A stretch of 64,000 nucleotides of DNA from Gordonia tangerina (GCF_021556435.1 NZ_JAKGCU010000003.1:1-64000); one strand, 5' to 3'; numbered from the stretch's first letter, positions 9,139-19,488 are shown. Notes: generated from the letters alone by a model not told the origin. Translations and numbers: made by a program.

Positions 9139-9179
9139 GGTACGCTTCCGTACCACCTGACGGTACGCGTGCGTACCGT
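9139..9179. promoter_or_regulatory. Tandem TetR operators between P450 and tetR genes
   Basis: Two copies of GGTACG-N4-CGTACC, at 9139-9154 and 9162-9177, start exactly 23 bp apart. The second extends to a 9-bp perfect inverted repeat, ACGGTACGC-GT-GCGTACCGT (9160-9179). They lie in the 98-bp gap between the divergent P450 (start 9113) and tetR (start 9212) genes, where binding would block both promoters. Assignment to the adjacent TetR is inferred from position. Confidence 0.8.
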
Positions 9180-9211
9180 GCCTGACAAGGGCGGGGTCGT
9201 ATCGTTGGGGC

Positions 9212-9823
9212 ATGTTGCCCGAAGCTGTCGTCTCGTCGGAGGGCGCCGCATCCCCGGTGCGGGAACGGCTTCTGCAGGCCATGGCCACCTGCGTGATGGA
9301 ACGCGGCTATCGGGAGACCACGGTCGCCGACGTGGTCCGGGTCGCGCGGACCTCGCGCCGTTCCTTCTATCAGGAGTTCGCCGACAAACAGGCCTGCTTC
9401 GTCGATCTCCTGCGCACCACCAACGACGCGATGATCCAGGCGATCTCCGAGGAGGTCGATCCTGCCGCGGAGTGGACCATGCAGATCCGGCAGGCGGTCG
9501 AGGCGTATGTGTCGGTCACCGAACAGAACCCGGCGATCGCCTGGAGCTGGATTCGTGAACTGCCGGCACTCGGGGACTCGGCGCGCCGCGTCCAGGTGGA
9601 CGCGATGGAATCGCTCATCGCGGTTCTGGTGCCGCTCACCGACTCGCCGCGTATGCGGGAAGCGGGCATCTCTCCGATGACGCATGAGACGGCGGTGATG
9701 ATCTGGGGTGGTATCCGCGAACTGGCGGCGTCGGCGATGGAACAGGACCGGTCCCTCTACAGCATCGTCGAACCCGTGGTCGCGGCATGTATCGCCCTGA
9801 TCGGAGCGAACATCCGGAGTTGA
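9212..9823 (+). CDS. TetR-family transcriptional regulator
   Basis: 203 residues. N-terminal TetR helix-turn-helix: RERLLQAMATCVMERGYRETTVADVVRVARTSRRSFYQEFADKQACF (about residues 17-63). The C-terminal ligand domain is all-helical and Trp-rich near NPAIAWSWIREL. It probably represses itself and the divergent P450 by binding the tandem GGTACG-N4-CGTACC sites upstream; a hydrophobic P450 substrate is a likely ligand. A strong terminator follows immediately. The ligand is not known. Confidence 0.9.
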   Translation: MLPEAVVSSEGAASPVRERLLQAMATCVMERGYRETTVADVVRVARTSRRSFYQEFADKQACFVDLLRTTNDAMIQAISEEVDPAAEWTMQIRQAVEAYVSVTEQNPAIAWSWIRELPALGDSARRVQVDAMESLIAVLVPLTDSPRMREAGISPMTHETAVMIWGGIRELAASAMEQDRSLYSIVEPVVAACIALIGANIRS

Positions 9824-9867
9824 CGACCAACGTCCCGGTGCGACGGTGCGCACCGGGACGTTGGTCG
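9824..9867. terminator. Bidirectional terminator hairpin
   Basis: Perfect 19-bp inverted repeat: CGACCAACGTCCCGGTGCG (9824-9842) pairs with 9849-9867 around a 6-base loop. It sits directly between the convergent tetR and acyl-CoA dehydrogenase genes and starts right at the tetR stop. There is no clear U-tract, as is usual in high-GC actinobacteria. Confidence 0.88.
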
Positions 9868-9880
9868 CATCGGTGGTCGC

Positions 9881-11026
9881 TCAGGCGTCGGCCAGTTTGG
9901 CGAAGCGCGCGAGATGAGCGTCGGCTGAGCCGAATTCGTACTCGACAGCGGTCAATCGGCGGAAGTAGTGGCCGATGGCCAGTTCCTCGGTCATACCCAT
10001 GCCGCCGTGCAGTTGGACTGCATTCTGGCCGATGAACCTGGCCGCGCGGCTGGCAGTGGCCTTTGCTGCCGACACTGCCGCGGCTCGTGCTGCGGGTTCG
10101 GCGTCGAGGGTCAGGATGGCGTAATACTGTGCGGCAACCGCCTGCTCGAGTTCGATGTGCATGTCCACCATGCGGTGTTGCAGAGCCTGGAAGCTACCGA
10201 TGGGCTGACCGAACTGCTGTCGCTGCTTGGCGTACTCGACGGTGTCGTCGAGCACCTTGCGCATCGCCCCGACCGCCTCGGAGACCACGGCCGCGGTCGC
10301 CTCATCCCATGCGTACTCGAGCACGGGGAGAGCCTGCCCCTCGTTGCCGATCAGTGCGTCGGCGTCGACCCGCAGGTCGGTGAAGGTCAGGTCCGCGGCT
10401 CGGCGGTCGTCGATGGTGCGCACCGCGTGCATGGTCAGGCCCTCGGGCACGGTCTCGGTGAGGTCCACCAGGAACATCGACACCCCGTCGCGTTCACGGG
10501 TCTCACCGCCGGTCCGCGCCGTGATGATCAGGTGATCGGCGAGTGGCGCGGTGGTGACAACGGCCTTGGCACCGTTGATGATCCACGAGTCGCCCGACTT
10601 CTCGGCCCGGGTGCCGACGTGGTGAAGCATGCCGCCCGAGCCGTCTTCGATCGCGGCGAGTGCGGTCAGTGCGTTGCCGCTGACGATCTGCTCACCGATG
10701 GCCAGCGCCCGCGGGTGACCGGTGCGGGCCAGCAGACGCGCGCCCAGCACCACGGTGTCGACGAACGGCTCGACGACGAGCGCATGTCCGAGGGCCTCGG
10801 TGACCACCATCAGTTCTTCGGGTCCGCCGTCGTCACCGCCGATGGATTCGGGTAGGCAGGCGCCGATCACGCCGAGCTCCTCGGCGAACGAGCGCCAGAT
10901 CTCGGGTTGCCATCCGGCGCCCACCTTGGCCACCTCGCGGCTGGCCTCCAGGTCGTAGCGTGCGCCTAGGAACTTGGTGAGTCCGTCGCGCAGCAATTGT
11001 TGTTCCGGGGTGAGGGTGAAGTCCAT
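9881..11026 (-). CDS. Acyl-CoA dehydrogenase (FadE-type), second of a pair
   Basis: 381 residues from ATG 11026. FAD-dependent acyl-CoA dehydrogenase fold: MDFTLTPEQQLLRDGLTKFLGARYD at the N-terminus, DWVxG-like beta domain and C-terminal VQLHGGMGMTEELAIGHYFRRLTAVEYEFGSADAH. The enzyme family removes two hydrogens from acyl-CoA to make the 2-enoyl thioester and passes electrons to ETF. It is about 50 bp downstream of a second, divergent-in-sequence dehydrogenase on the same strand. Such adjacent fadE pairs in Mycobacteriales often form alpha2beta2 enzymes for steroid side-chain or branched acyl-CoA substrates. This subunit keeps Glu near the family's catalytic base position (VEYEFGS). Confidence 0.88.
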   Translation of the reverse strand: MDFTLTPEQQLLRDGLTKFLGARYDLEASREVAKVGAGWQPEIWRSFAEELGVIGACLPESIGGDDGGPEELMVVTEALGHALVVEPFVDTVVLGARLLARTGHPRALAIGEQIVSGNALTALAAIEDGSGGMLHHVGTRAEKSGDSWIINGAKAVVTTAPLADHLIITARTGGETRERDGVSMFLVDLTETVPEGLTMHAVRTIDDRRAADLTFTDLRVDADALIGNEGQALPVLEYAWDEATAAVVSEAVGAMRKVLDDTVEYAKQRQQFGQPIGSFQALQHRMVDMHIELEQAVAAQYYAILTLDAEPAARAAAVSAAKATASRAARFIGQNAVQLHGGMGMTEELAIGHYFRRLTAVEYEFGSADAHLARFAKLADA

Positions 11027-11076
11027 TGTTCTGTGTGCTCCGTTTGTGTGCCGGGTTGATGTGGGACCGCGGTTGT

Positions 11077-12312
11077 CTACCCGAGTCCCAGCGCGGCCTT
11101 GGCCAGGATGTTCCGCTGGATCTCGTTGCTGCCCGCATAGATAGATCCGGCACGATCGTTCATGTAGTGCAGCGGGGCGACGGCCTGCCATGCCTCGCCG
11201 CTGACATACCCGTCGGTCGGCGGGGTGTACCGGTTGATCGGACCGCCGGGGGCAGCGGCGTGCGGCTGGTACACGCGCCCGTGCACTCCTGCGGCCTCGA
11301 GGTCGAGTTCGGTGATCTTCTGGCTCAGTTCGGTGCCGAGGATCTTGAGCATCGAGGCGAGCGACCCGGCATCTCCGCCGGAACTCATCGCGGCCAGCGC
11401 ACGGTACTCGAGGACCTCGAGGATCTTCGCGCGCACACGTACGTCGGCCAGCTTGGCCGCGAACGCCGGTTCCTCGATCAGGGGTACACCCGACGGCCCG
11501 GTCATCGCGGCGGCTTCGGCTGCGATGTTCTCGGCCATCACCTGCAGGGCGGGGGCCGCGGCGCCACCACCACGTTCAAAGATCAGCAGGTACTTGGCGA
11601 CGGTCCAACCCTCGTCGACCTTGCCGAGCACGTTGCGCTTCGGGACCCGGACGCCGTCGAAGAAGACCTGTGCCTGGACCTGCTCACCGGAGGCCATCAC
11701 GAGTGGCTGGACTTCGATGCCCGGTGAGTTCATGTCGATCAGCAAGAAAGTGATGCCCTGCTGCTTGCGCTCCTGGCGAGACGTCCGGACCAGGCAGAAG
11801 ATCCAGTTGGCCTCCGCGGCATGCGTCGTCCAGATCTTGCTACCGGTGACCACGAAGTCGTCGCCATCGCTGACCGCGGCCATCGACAGAGACGCCAGGT
11901 CCGAACCTGCCTCGGGCTCGGAGTAGCCCTGGCAGAAGAACACGCTGCCGTCGAGGATGCCGGGCAGGTAGAAGTCCTTTTGCTCCTGCGTACCGAATGC
12001 CATGATCGCGTGGGACACCATCCGGATGCCCATCGGCGACAGCGCCGGTGCGCCGGCCAGGATCGATTCGCGGCTGAACAGGTAGTGCTGCCCGAGGGTC
12101 CAATCGCAGCCGCCGTATTCGACCGGCCACGCGGGCGCGGCCCAGCCGCGCTCGTGCAGGATTGCCTGCCACGTCATAGACGCCTCGTGATCTGCGTACA
12201 CGCTGGTCCGCAGGCGGCCCGCGGCGCGCAGATCGGGGGTCAGTTTGGCCTCGAGGAACTCCCGTACCTCATCGCGGAACGCGATGTCGGCGTCCGACCA
12301 TGTCATGTCCAT
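11077..12312 (-). CDS. Acyl-CoA dehydrogenase (FadE-type), first of a pair
   Basis: 411 residues from ATG 12312 (a second ATG lies at 12306). Typical motifs: CQGYSEPEAGSDLASL (FAD/substrate loop), WTTHAAEANWIFCLVRT, ERGGGAAAPALQVM, and C-terminal SIYAGSNEIQRNILAKAALGLG. In many single-subunit dehydrogenases the last motif is YEG-T-NEIQR with a catalytic Glu; here that residue is Ala, so the base may sit elsewhere or be donated by the partner subunit encoded just downstream. Paired FadE genes of this kind act on bulky acyl-CoAs in cholesterol-type catabolism. An AT-rich candidate promoter lies about 60-75 bp upstream (around 12371-12384). Confidence 0.88.
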   Translation of the reverse strand: MDMTWSDADIAFRDEVREFLEAKLTPDLRAAGRLRTSVYADHEASMTWQAILHERGWAAPAWPVEYGGCDWTLGQHYLFSRESILAGAPALSPMGIRMVSHAIMAFGTQEQKDFYLPGILDGSVFFCQGYSEPEAGSDLASLSMAAVSDGDDFVVTGSKIWTTHAAEANWIFCLVRTSRQERKQQGITFLLIDMNSPGIEVQPLVMASGEQVQAQVFFDGVRVPKRNVLGKVDEGWTVAKYLLIFERGGGAAAPALQVMAENIAAEAAAMTGPSGVPLIEEPAFAAKLADVRVRAKILEVLEYRALAAMSSGGDAGSLASMLKILGTELSQKITELDLEAAGVHGRVYQPHAAAPGGPINRYTPPTDGYVSGEAWQAVAPLHYMNDRAGSIYAGSNEIQRNILAKAALGLG

Positions 12313-12501
12313 TTCGAGTTGCCACCTCTGTCTTCACTGAAGCTGTGCGCTCACGTCGTTGCCACCTACGTATCAAATATATGTGACACGCCGAATGTAC
12401 TCCGACGTCGCCCGCGTGGGGAAGCAGATGCGGGTTTTGCCGGTGGCGAGTTCGCGCGACGGTCGCTGTCGCGGTGTGAAGTTCGTGCGGGGTAAGTGCC
12501 C

Positions 12502-13680
12502 TCAGCTCGGCTGCGGGGACGCTCCGGTCTCGCCGGGGCTGTCCGGTCCGGCGTCGCCGTCGGCGTCCGGGGAGGCCTCGTCGGTGGGTGGCCCGGTGCC
12601 CGCGTCGGGTTCGGACTTCGGTGCCGACGACGACAGCAGGATGTCGGCCCACCGCGTGGACGGATCGATGTCGATGAGCAGGGCCTTGGACATCAGCGTC
12701 AGCGGCACCGCGAGGATCGCACCCAACGGTCCGATGACCCACGCCCAGAACACGAGTGAAAGGAAGGTCAACGTTGTGGACAACCCCACGGCGTCGCCGA
12801 CGAATTTTGGTTGGATCACCGATTGGATCACCACGTTGATGACGCTGTAGATGGCGATCACCAACAGCATCTGACCCCAGCCGCCGTCGAGCAGGGCCAG
12901 CAGGGCCGGGGGGATCAGGCCGATGACGAACCCGATGTTCGGGATGTAGTTGGTGATGAACGAGAGCAGTCCCCAGAGGATCGGCAGAGGGATGCCGACG
13001 ATCCACAGCGCCACCGAATCGAAGACGGCGACGATGAGGCCGAAGACGGTGGACACCAGCAGGTAACTGCGGGTGCCCTGGGCGAAGCTGCGGAACGCCA
13101 TGGCGATGTCGGGTCGGATGCCGCGCAGCACATCGATGCGCTTGTCGAAGGACATCGCGTCGGCGGCCATGAACAGCAGGAGCGTGACCACCAGGATGAG
13201 CGCCGACGCCACCGACAACGTGCTCTCGAGGACGTCCGACATGTATCCGAGCGCCTTGCCCGGGTCGACGTGGGAGATCATGTTGTGCACGTTGTCCGGG
13301 CTCACGCCGTGACTGGTCAAGAACTCCTGGAAGTTGTCGATGAGGCCTTGGAACTTGTCGGCGTACTCGGGCAGGATCGTCGCGAGCCGGGCGATCGAGA
13401 AGGCCAGCGACCCGAAGAGTGTCAACAAGATGCCATAGACGGCCACCAGGGTGGCGACGAAGGCGAGCCACGTAGGCATTCCCTTGCGGCGCAGCCACAC
13501 CGGGATCGGCTGGACGGCCACCGTGAGCATCAGGGCGAGGAAGATCGGCCCCACGAGGCCGGACACCGCCTTCATGCCGCCGACGGTGACGATCAAGCCG
13601 GTGACCGAGAGCAACACGATCGTGCCCCGCGGCATCGACCAGCCCTTCGGCTCCTCGGTGCCTGCCTGCTCCAGCGTCAT
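12502..13680 (-). CDS. AI-2E-family permease
   Basis: 392 residues. Hydrophobic segments at about residues 17-60, 70-95, 155-175, 215-245 and 250-340 fit the eight-helix AI-2E transporter family (YdiK/TqsA-like). Family signatures are visible: ITNYIPNIGFVIGLIPPALLALLDGG and VIQPKFVGDAVGLSTTLTFLSLVFWAWVIGPLGAILAVPL. The C-terminal 50 residues are a low-complexity acidic/proline tail. Members export autoinducer-2, Na+ or unknown solutes, so the cargo is open. It is a single-gene unit, downstream of the thiolase-crotonase fusion on the same strand but about 90 bp away. Confidence 0.88.
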   Translation of the reverse strand: MTLEQAGTEEPKGWSMPRGTIVLLSVTGLIVTVGGMKAVSGLVGPIFLALMLTVAVQPIPVWLRRKGMPTWLAFVATLVAVYGILLTLFGSLAFSIARLATILPEYADKFQGLIDNFQEFLTSHGVSPDNVHNMISHVDPGKALGYMSDVLESTLSVASALILVVTLLLFMAADAMSFDKRIDVLRGIRPDIAMAFRSFAQGTRSYLLVSTVFGLIVAVFDSVALWIVGIPLPILWGLLSFITNYIPNIGFVIGLIPPALLALLDGGWGQMLLVIAIYSVINVVIQSVIQPKFVGDAVGLSTTLTFLSLVFWAWVIGPLGAILAVPLTLMSKALLIDIDPSTRWADILLSSSAPKSEPDAGTGPPTDEASPDADGDAGPDSPGETGASPQPS

Positions 13681-13773
13681 GTCCGAGCCTCTCGTCGTGT
13701 GGCTGTGGCGAATGGCTCGCCGATGGTCGGACGAATGGTAACCCTCCGGCCGCCGAATTCACCGACGATGCGG

Positions 13774-16161
<2,388 letters not shown>

Positions 16162-16273
16162 GTGTCCATTTATGCACTCCGGTCACCGCTCGCGCTGACC
16201 TACCCCTGATTCTTCGGGCGATGAGGCGCTGGCTCCGAACCATGGATCGAGCTACCCTGAATGCAAGTAATAC

Positions 16274-16289
16274 TGATTACAAGTAATCA
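16274..16289. promoter_or_regulatory. Perfect palindrome, probable operator
   Basis: TGATTAC-AA-GTAATCA is a 7-2-7 perfect inverted repeat, very AT-rich for this genome, ending only 13 bases before the start of the next gene and touching its ribosome-binding site. A partial copy (CAAGTAAT, 16264-16271) precedes it. Its location suggests repression of the downstream gene. The regulator is unknown. Confidence 0.6.
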
Positions 16290-16302
16290 CCTGGAGGTTG
16301 CC

Positions 16303-16821
16303 ATGTCCGATACCGCGGCAGAAGTGAGCGGATGGTTGGCCGGACGCCTGCCCGACGAATTGTTCGTCGGCGCACCCGAGGTATCGGTTGATCGTGAGGA
16401 GATCACCATCGTCGGCACCATTGCTGCGCCCGATACCGAATCCGGGGCCGATCCGGCGACGGTCGCGCAGGCCGAGGCCGGCCGGATCGCGCGCTTCCGG
16501 GAAACCACGCGTGATCAACGCATAGAGGTTGCGCGGGAGGCGGAACATCGATTCGACCGCAAGGTCGCCTGGGGCGTGCGATGCGGCGAATCCGCGCAGT
16601 TGTTCACCCACCTCGCCGTGCCCGTCATGACGCGACTGCGTCAACCGCAACGCCAGGTACTCGACACACTGGTCTCGGCCGGGGTTGCACGCAGTCGCGC
16701 CGATGCGCTGGCCTGGTGTGTGAAACTCGTCGGGCAGCACACGGATTCGTGGCTCACCGAGCTTCGCACGGCGATGGACCGGGTCGACGAGGTGCGCAGC
16801 ACGGGTCCCGTCGTGGACTGA
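16303..16821 (+). CDS. Conserved hypothetical protein, 172 aa
   Basis: Starts at ATG 16303 behind CTGGAGG (16291-16297). It is a soluble, acidic alpha/beta protein with no signal peptide or membrane helix. The N-terminal half (WLAGRLPDELFVGAPEVSVDREEITIVGTI) looks like a small sheet domain. The C-terminal half is helical and basic, with repeated Arg/Gln (ARFRETTRDQRIEVAREAEHRFDRKVAWGVRCGESAQLFTHLAVPVMTRLRQPQRQVLDTLVSAGVARSRADAL). The last part resembles a short ribbon-helix-helix or tail segment, but I do not recognise the family. It is probably regulated through the palindrome at 16274-16289. No function is proposed. Confidence 0.7.
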   Translation: MSDTAAEVSGWLAGRLPDELFVGAPEVSVDREEITIVGTIAAPDTESGADPATVAQAEAGRIARFRETTRDQRIEVAREAEHRFDRKVAWGVRCGESAQLFTHLAVPVMTRLRQPQRQVLDTLVSAGVARSRADALAWCVKLVGQHTDSWLTELRTAMDRVDEVRSTGPVVD

Positions 16822-16843
16822 GGCTGCCGACCGAACGCGCCCG

Positions 16844-17134
16844 TCAGGTCAGCCGGGTGTACACATCCTGCCATCGGACCGTGATGGCTTGTCGCGCAGC
16901 CGCGCTGCTCCAGTCTCCGAGGGTTGCGCTCAACACTGCTTCGGCGACGTCGCGCACCTCGTTGGACAACGCGAGGAGGTCGTCGCGGTAGCGCGCGATC
17001 AGTCCGATCCGCAGACCGGCGACGTCGATCAGACGGGTCACGTCCTCGTCGGGTTCGTCGAGGTCTCGACTCGCCTCCACCAGCCACGCGTCCGTCTCGT
17101 CGGAGTGCCCACCGTCGACGAATATGTCATTCAC
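16844..17134 (-). CDS. Small hypothetical protein downstream of ECF sigma factor
   Basis: 96 residues from GTG 17134, overlapping the sigma-factor stop by 8 bases, with GGAAGG upstream; the two are therefore probably co-translated. The protein is soluble, acidic and predicted helical: DETDAWLVEASRDLDEPDEDVTRLIDVAGLRIGLIARYRDDLLALSNEVRDVAEAVLSATLGDW. No zinc-binding HxxxCxxC and no membrane helix are present, so it is not a classical zinc anti-sigma factor. Its position suggests a role linked to the sigma factor, perhaps modulating it, but this is inference from gene order only. Confidence 0.65.
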   Translation of the reverse strand: MNDIFVDGGHSDETDAWLVEASRDLDEPDEDVTRLIDVAGLRIGLIARYRDDLLALSNEVRDVAEAVLSATLGDWSSAAARQAITVRWQDVYTRLT

Positions 17135-17849
17135 GGTTGCGCTCCTTCCCGGATGTTGTCGATCGGTCTGTGTTCCGTGGCGGTCTGGTTGTCGGGGGTT
17201 TCTCCGCATCGGGTGGGCCGCCGGGGCGCCAGGGTCGCAGCCGGATGGACAGATACCTCCTGCTGCGCTGCAGATGACCGCGGACGGACCCGGTGCTGGT
17301 CTGCAACACCCGGGCGATCTCGTCGAGCGACATCCCCTCGTTCTCGCGCAGCCACCACGCCGTGCGCGAGGTGGGCGGCAGGTTGCCGAGTTCGGTGCGC
17401 AATGCCTCGACCAACGAGGAGTGTTCGGCGACATCTGCGGGGAGGGGGCATGGGTCGGCGAGCGCCGCGAACTGCTCGTCGGCGGTGGGCAACTCGCGAC
17501 GCCTGCGTCGGTAATCGGTGGTCCGACGGTGAGCGATGGCGAACATCCAGGTGCGAAAGGAACTGCGGAATGCGAAATCCGGCAGGCTCTTCCACGCATG
17601 CATCAAGGTCTCCTGGGCGAGATCCTCGGCGGTCTGGGGGTCGGGCACCATGCGTCTCAGATAGCGCAGCAGGCCGGGAGGGACGCGCGCCACCAACAGG
17701 CCGAAGGCCTCACGATCACCGACCGCGGCGGCTGCCGCCAACTCGTCGTCGGACATCGCCGTCAGTTCCAGCGGCGACGATGCGGGCCGGTGTGCCGTCG
17801 GCCCATGGCCATCCATGCCGGCCACTCGTGGGAACCTTGAACCATTCAT
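17127..17849 (-). CDS. ECF-type RNA polymerase sigma factor
   Basis: Up to 240 residues from ATG 17849; ATG 17816 and the ATG of MSDDELAAAAAVGD are alternative starts. Sigma region 2: AFGLLVARVPPGLLRYLRRMVPDPQTAEDLAQETLMHAWKSLPDFAFRSSFRTWMFAIAHRRTTDYRRRR. Region 4: LRTELGNLPPTSRTAWWLRENEGMSLDEIARVLQTSTGSVRGHLQRSRRYLSIRL. The C-terminal tail is basic and proline-rich. It is divergent from an operon of Asp23-like proteins, an arrangement seen in other actinobacteria, so it probably drives that envelope-stress operon and perhaps itself. No membrane anti-sigma gene is adjacent apart from the small soluble protein behind it. Confidence 0.88.
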   Translation of the reverse strand: MNGSRFPRVAGMDGHGPTAHRPASSPLELTAMSDDELAAAAAVGDREAFGLLVARVPPGLLRYLRRMVPDPQTAEDLAQETLMHAWKSLPDFAFRSSFRTWMFAIAHRRTTDYRRRRRELPTADEQFAALADPCPLPADVAEHSSLVEALRTELGNLPPTSRTAWWLRENEGMSLDEIARVLQTSTGSVRGHLQRSRRYLSIRLRPWRPGGPPDAEKPPTTRPPRNTDRSTTSGKERNRE

Positions 17850-17983
17850 GTGACCGGCATCACCAGAACTCGTGCGTGCACTTTCCGTTTCCACTGCGAC
17901 TGACTCTATACACGGGCCACCGCCCGGGTACGCAGGTCGCGCACCGAAGAACGTGGTGGCCCCCGGAGAACGAAGGAGTTCGC
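17850..17983. promoter_or_regulatory. Divergent promoter region, sigma factor / Asp23 operon
   Basis: 134 bp between divergent starts. On the plus strand a possible -10 hexamer TATACA lies at 17907-17912, 72 bp before the first Asp23-like gene, with TTTCCG 19 bp upstream. On the minus strand GGAAAC followed about 15 bp later by CGAGTT resembles ECF-type promoter elements in front of the sigma gene. Ribosome-binding site GAAGGAG at 17972-17978. Motifs were read by eye only. Confidence 0.35.
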
Positions 17984-18475
17984 ATGTCCGACACGACCAG
18001 CCGCACCCAGTCCGCCACCATCGAGCGGGAGCGGCCGTCGGCCGCGACCGGCGGTGTCGGCACCAGCCTGGTGCACAAGGACCCGGCCGGCGATCGCGGG
18101 AGGACATCGATCTCCGACATCGTCGTGGCGAAAATCGCGGGTATCGCCACCCGCGAGATCGACGGCGTCCAAGATGTCGGCGGCGCTGCTGAGCGGGTGG
18201 TCGGCCGGGTCCGGGAAGCTTTGCCGGGCGCGACCACCAGCACCACTCAGGGGATTGCCGTGGAGGTGGGGGAACGGCAGGCAGCCGTCGACGTGTCGAT
18301 CGTGGCCGACTACGGCGTGGCGATCCACCAGCTGGCCGCCGCCATTCGGCGCAACGTCATCACCGCCATCGAGCAGATGACCGGACTCGAGGTGACCGAG
18401 GTGAACGTCACGGTGCACGACATCCGCTTCGAGGACGACGACGAGGGCGTCGACGAGACCCCGCGCGTCCAGTGA
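17984..18475 (+). CDS. Asp23/Gls24-family envelope stress protein (first copy)
   Basis: 163 residues, ATG 17984. After a disordered, charged N-terminus of about 40 residues comes a full Asp23 domain: GRTSISDIVVAKIAGIATREIDGVQDV, GIAVEVGERQAAVDVSIVADYGVAIHQLAAAIRRNVITAIEQMTGLEVTEVNVTVHDIRF. Asp23 proteins are small cytosolic proteins that in Staphylococcus are tethered to the membrane by AmaP and affect cell-envelope stress responses. This is the first gene of a six-gene operon with 4-8 bp overlaps, whose last gene encodes an AmaP-like anchor. It is divergent from an ECF sigma factor. Confidence 0.88.
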   Translation: MSDTTSRTQSATIERERPSAATGGVGTSLVHKDPAGDRGRTSISDIVVAKIAGIATREIDGVQDVGGAAERVVGRVREALPGATTSTTQGIAVEVGERQAAVDVSIVADYGVAIHQLAAAIRRNVITAIEQMTGLEVTEVNVTVHDIRFEDDDEGVDETPRVQ

Positions 18476-18792
18476 GCACGGGGGACGCGCAGGCGACAAC
18501 CGCGGCCGGTGTGGTGGATGCCGTGACCGCCGTGCCCGGGGTCACCGGATTGTACGGCGGGGTCTTCGGCGAGATCGCCACCTATCTGCCCGGTCGGCGG
18601 GTGAACGGCGTTGTGCTGACCGATGATTCGGCAGAGGTGCATATCGTTGTCGACGCGACCCACGACCTTCGTGAGGTCGCGTCGGCGGTGCGCGAGACGG
18701 TGCACGACCTGACCGGCGTCCCCACCGTCGTGACGGTCGAGGACATCAGCGTCAGGACCGAGCCGATCGATGCAGCCGATGGTGGGTTGTGA
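18472..18792 (+). CDS. Asp23-like domain protein (second copy), short
   Basis: 106 residues from GTG 18472, overlapping the previous stop as GTGA. A degenerate Asp23-like unit: AAGVVDAVTAVPGVTGLYGGVFGEIATYLPGRRVNGVVLTDDSAEVHIVVDATHDLREVASAVRETVHDLTGVPTVVTVEDI keeps the beta-strand / helix / strand pattern and the final V-x-V-x-D-I. It has no membrane segment. It probably pairs or co-assembles with the other Asp23-like proteins encoded alongside. The assignment rests on operon context and pattern similarity. Confidence 0.75.
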   Translation: MSTGDAQATTAAGVVDAVTAVPGVTGLYGGVFGEIATYLPGRRVNGVVLTDDSAEVHIVVDATHDLREVASAVRETVHDLTGVPTVVTVEDISVRTEPIDAADGGL

Positions 18793-18809
18793 TGGGGAAG
18801 GAGAACCAG

Positions 18810-18992
18810 ATGCCACAGAACGCGGTGGTCGGCATGATCGCCGGCCTGCTGCTGGCGATAGCGGCGATCACCGGTGGTTTCGGTGGCTTCGTGCTCGCGC
18901 TGGTGCTCGGTGCGATCGGGGTGCTGGCGGGTCTGCAGCGCGACGGAGTGATCGATGTGCGGGCCGTGGTACGGAGCCGCAACCGTGGTTGA
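18810..18992 (+). CDS. DUF2273-like small membrane protein
   Basis: 60 residues from ATG 18810, preferred over GTG 18789 or ATG 18792 because GAAGGAG lies 7 bases upstream. Two adjoining hydrophobic segments, VVGMIAGLLLAIAAITGGF and GGFVLALVLGAIGVLAGLQ, end in DGVIDVRAVVRSRNRG. This is the profile of the small integral membrane protein (DUF2273) that accompanies Asp23 and AmaP in many Gram-positive bacteria. It probably helps anchor the Asp23-like proteins to the membrane. The next gene overlaps its end by 8 bases. Confidence 0.8.
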   Translation: MPQNAVVGMIAGLLLAIAAITGGFGGFVLALVLGAIGVLAGLQRDGVIDVRAVVRSRNRG

Positions 18993-19488
18993 CCATGCCA
19001 CCGCCCGCGGCGGTCTGGTCATCGCCGATCGCGTCGGTGAGAAGACCGCGGTCCGTGCGGCCCTCGGAGTCGACGGCGTCATCGCCCACCAGACGACGCT
19101 CGGGTCGATGCTGTCCGGCTCGACGCCGGGCCGGGCCATCGCCGGTGGCGACTACCCGCAGGTCTCGGTGGACATGTCGGCGGCGACGCCGCGGGTGCAG
19201 GTGACGATCGCGGTGCGGTGGCCGTGCCGGCTCACCGATGTGTGCCTGATGGTGCGCGATGCGGTGACCCGCGATCTCGATCGGCTGACCGGACATCGAC
19301 CGTCACGAGTGGACGTCTCCGTCGCGGCGGTGGTGAACGCCGCCGACATCGCCGCCACCGGTGACCCTCGTCGCGGCTACACCGAGCTGCCTCCGGTGCC
19401 TCCGGCGCCGAGGGAACCCGACCCGGCCCTCGACGATGCGGACGCAGACGCAAGGCCCGATGCCGAACGTCAGGAGGTACAGCGGTGA
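18985..19488 (+). CDS. Asp23-like domain protein (third copy)
   Basis: 167 residues from GTG 18985 (VVDHATARGGLVIADRV), overlapping the DUF2273-like gene by 8 bases; an ATG at 18955 would overlap by 38. Asp23 pattern: ARGGLVIADRVGEKTAVRAALGVDGV, QVSVDMSAATPRVQVTIAVRWPCRLTDVCLMVRDAVTRDLDRLTGHRPSRVDVSVAAVV. The C-terminal 45 residues are Pro/Asp-rich and probably disordered. It has no membrane helix. Likely a cytosolic partner of the membrane proteins of the operon. Confidence 0.8.
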   Translation: MVDHATARGGLVIADRVGEKTAVRAALGVDGVIAHQTTLGSMLSGSTPGRAIAGGDYPQVSVDMSAATPRVQVTIAVRWPCRLTDVCLMVRDAVTRDLDRLTGHRPSRVDVSVAAVVNAADIAATGDPRRGYTELPPVPPAPREPDPALDDADADARPDAERQEVQR

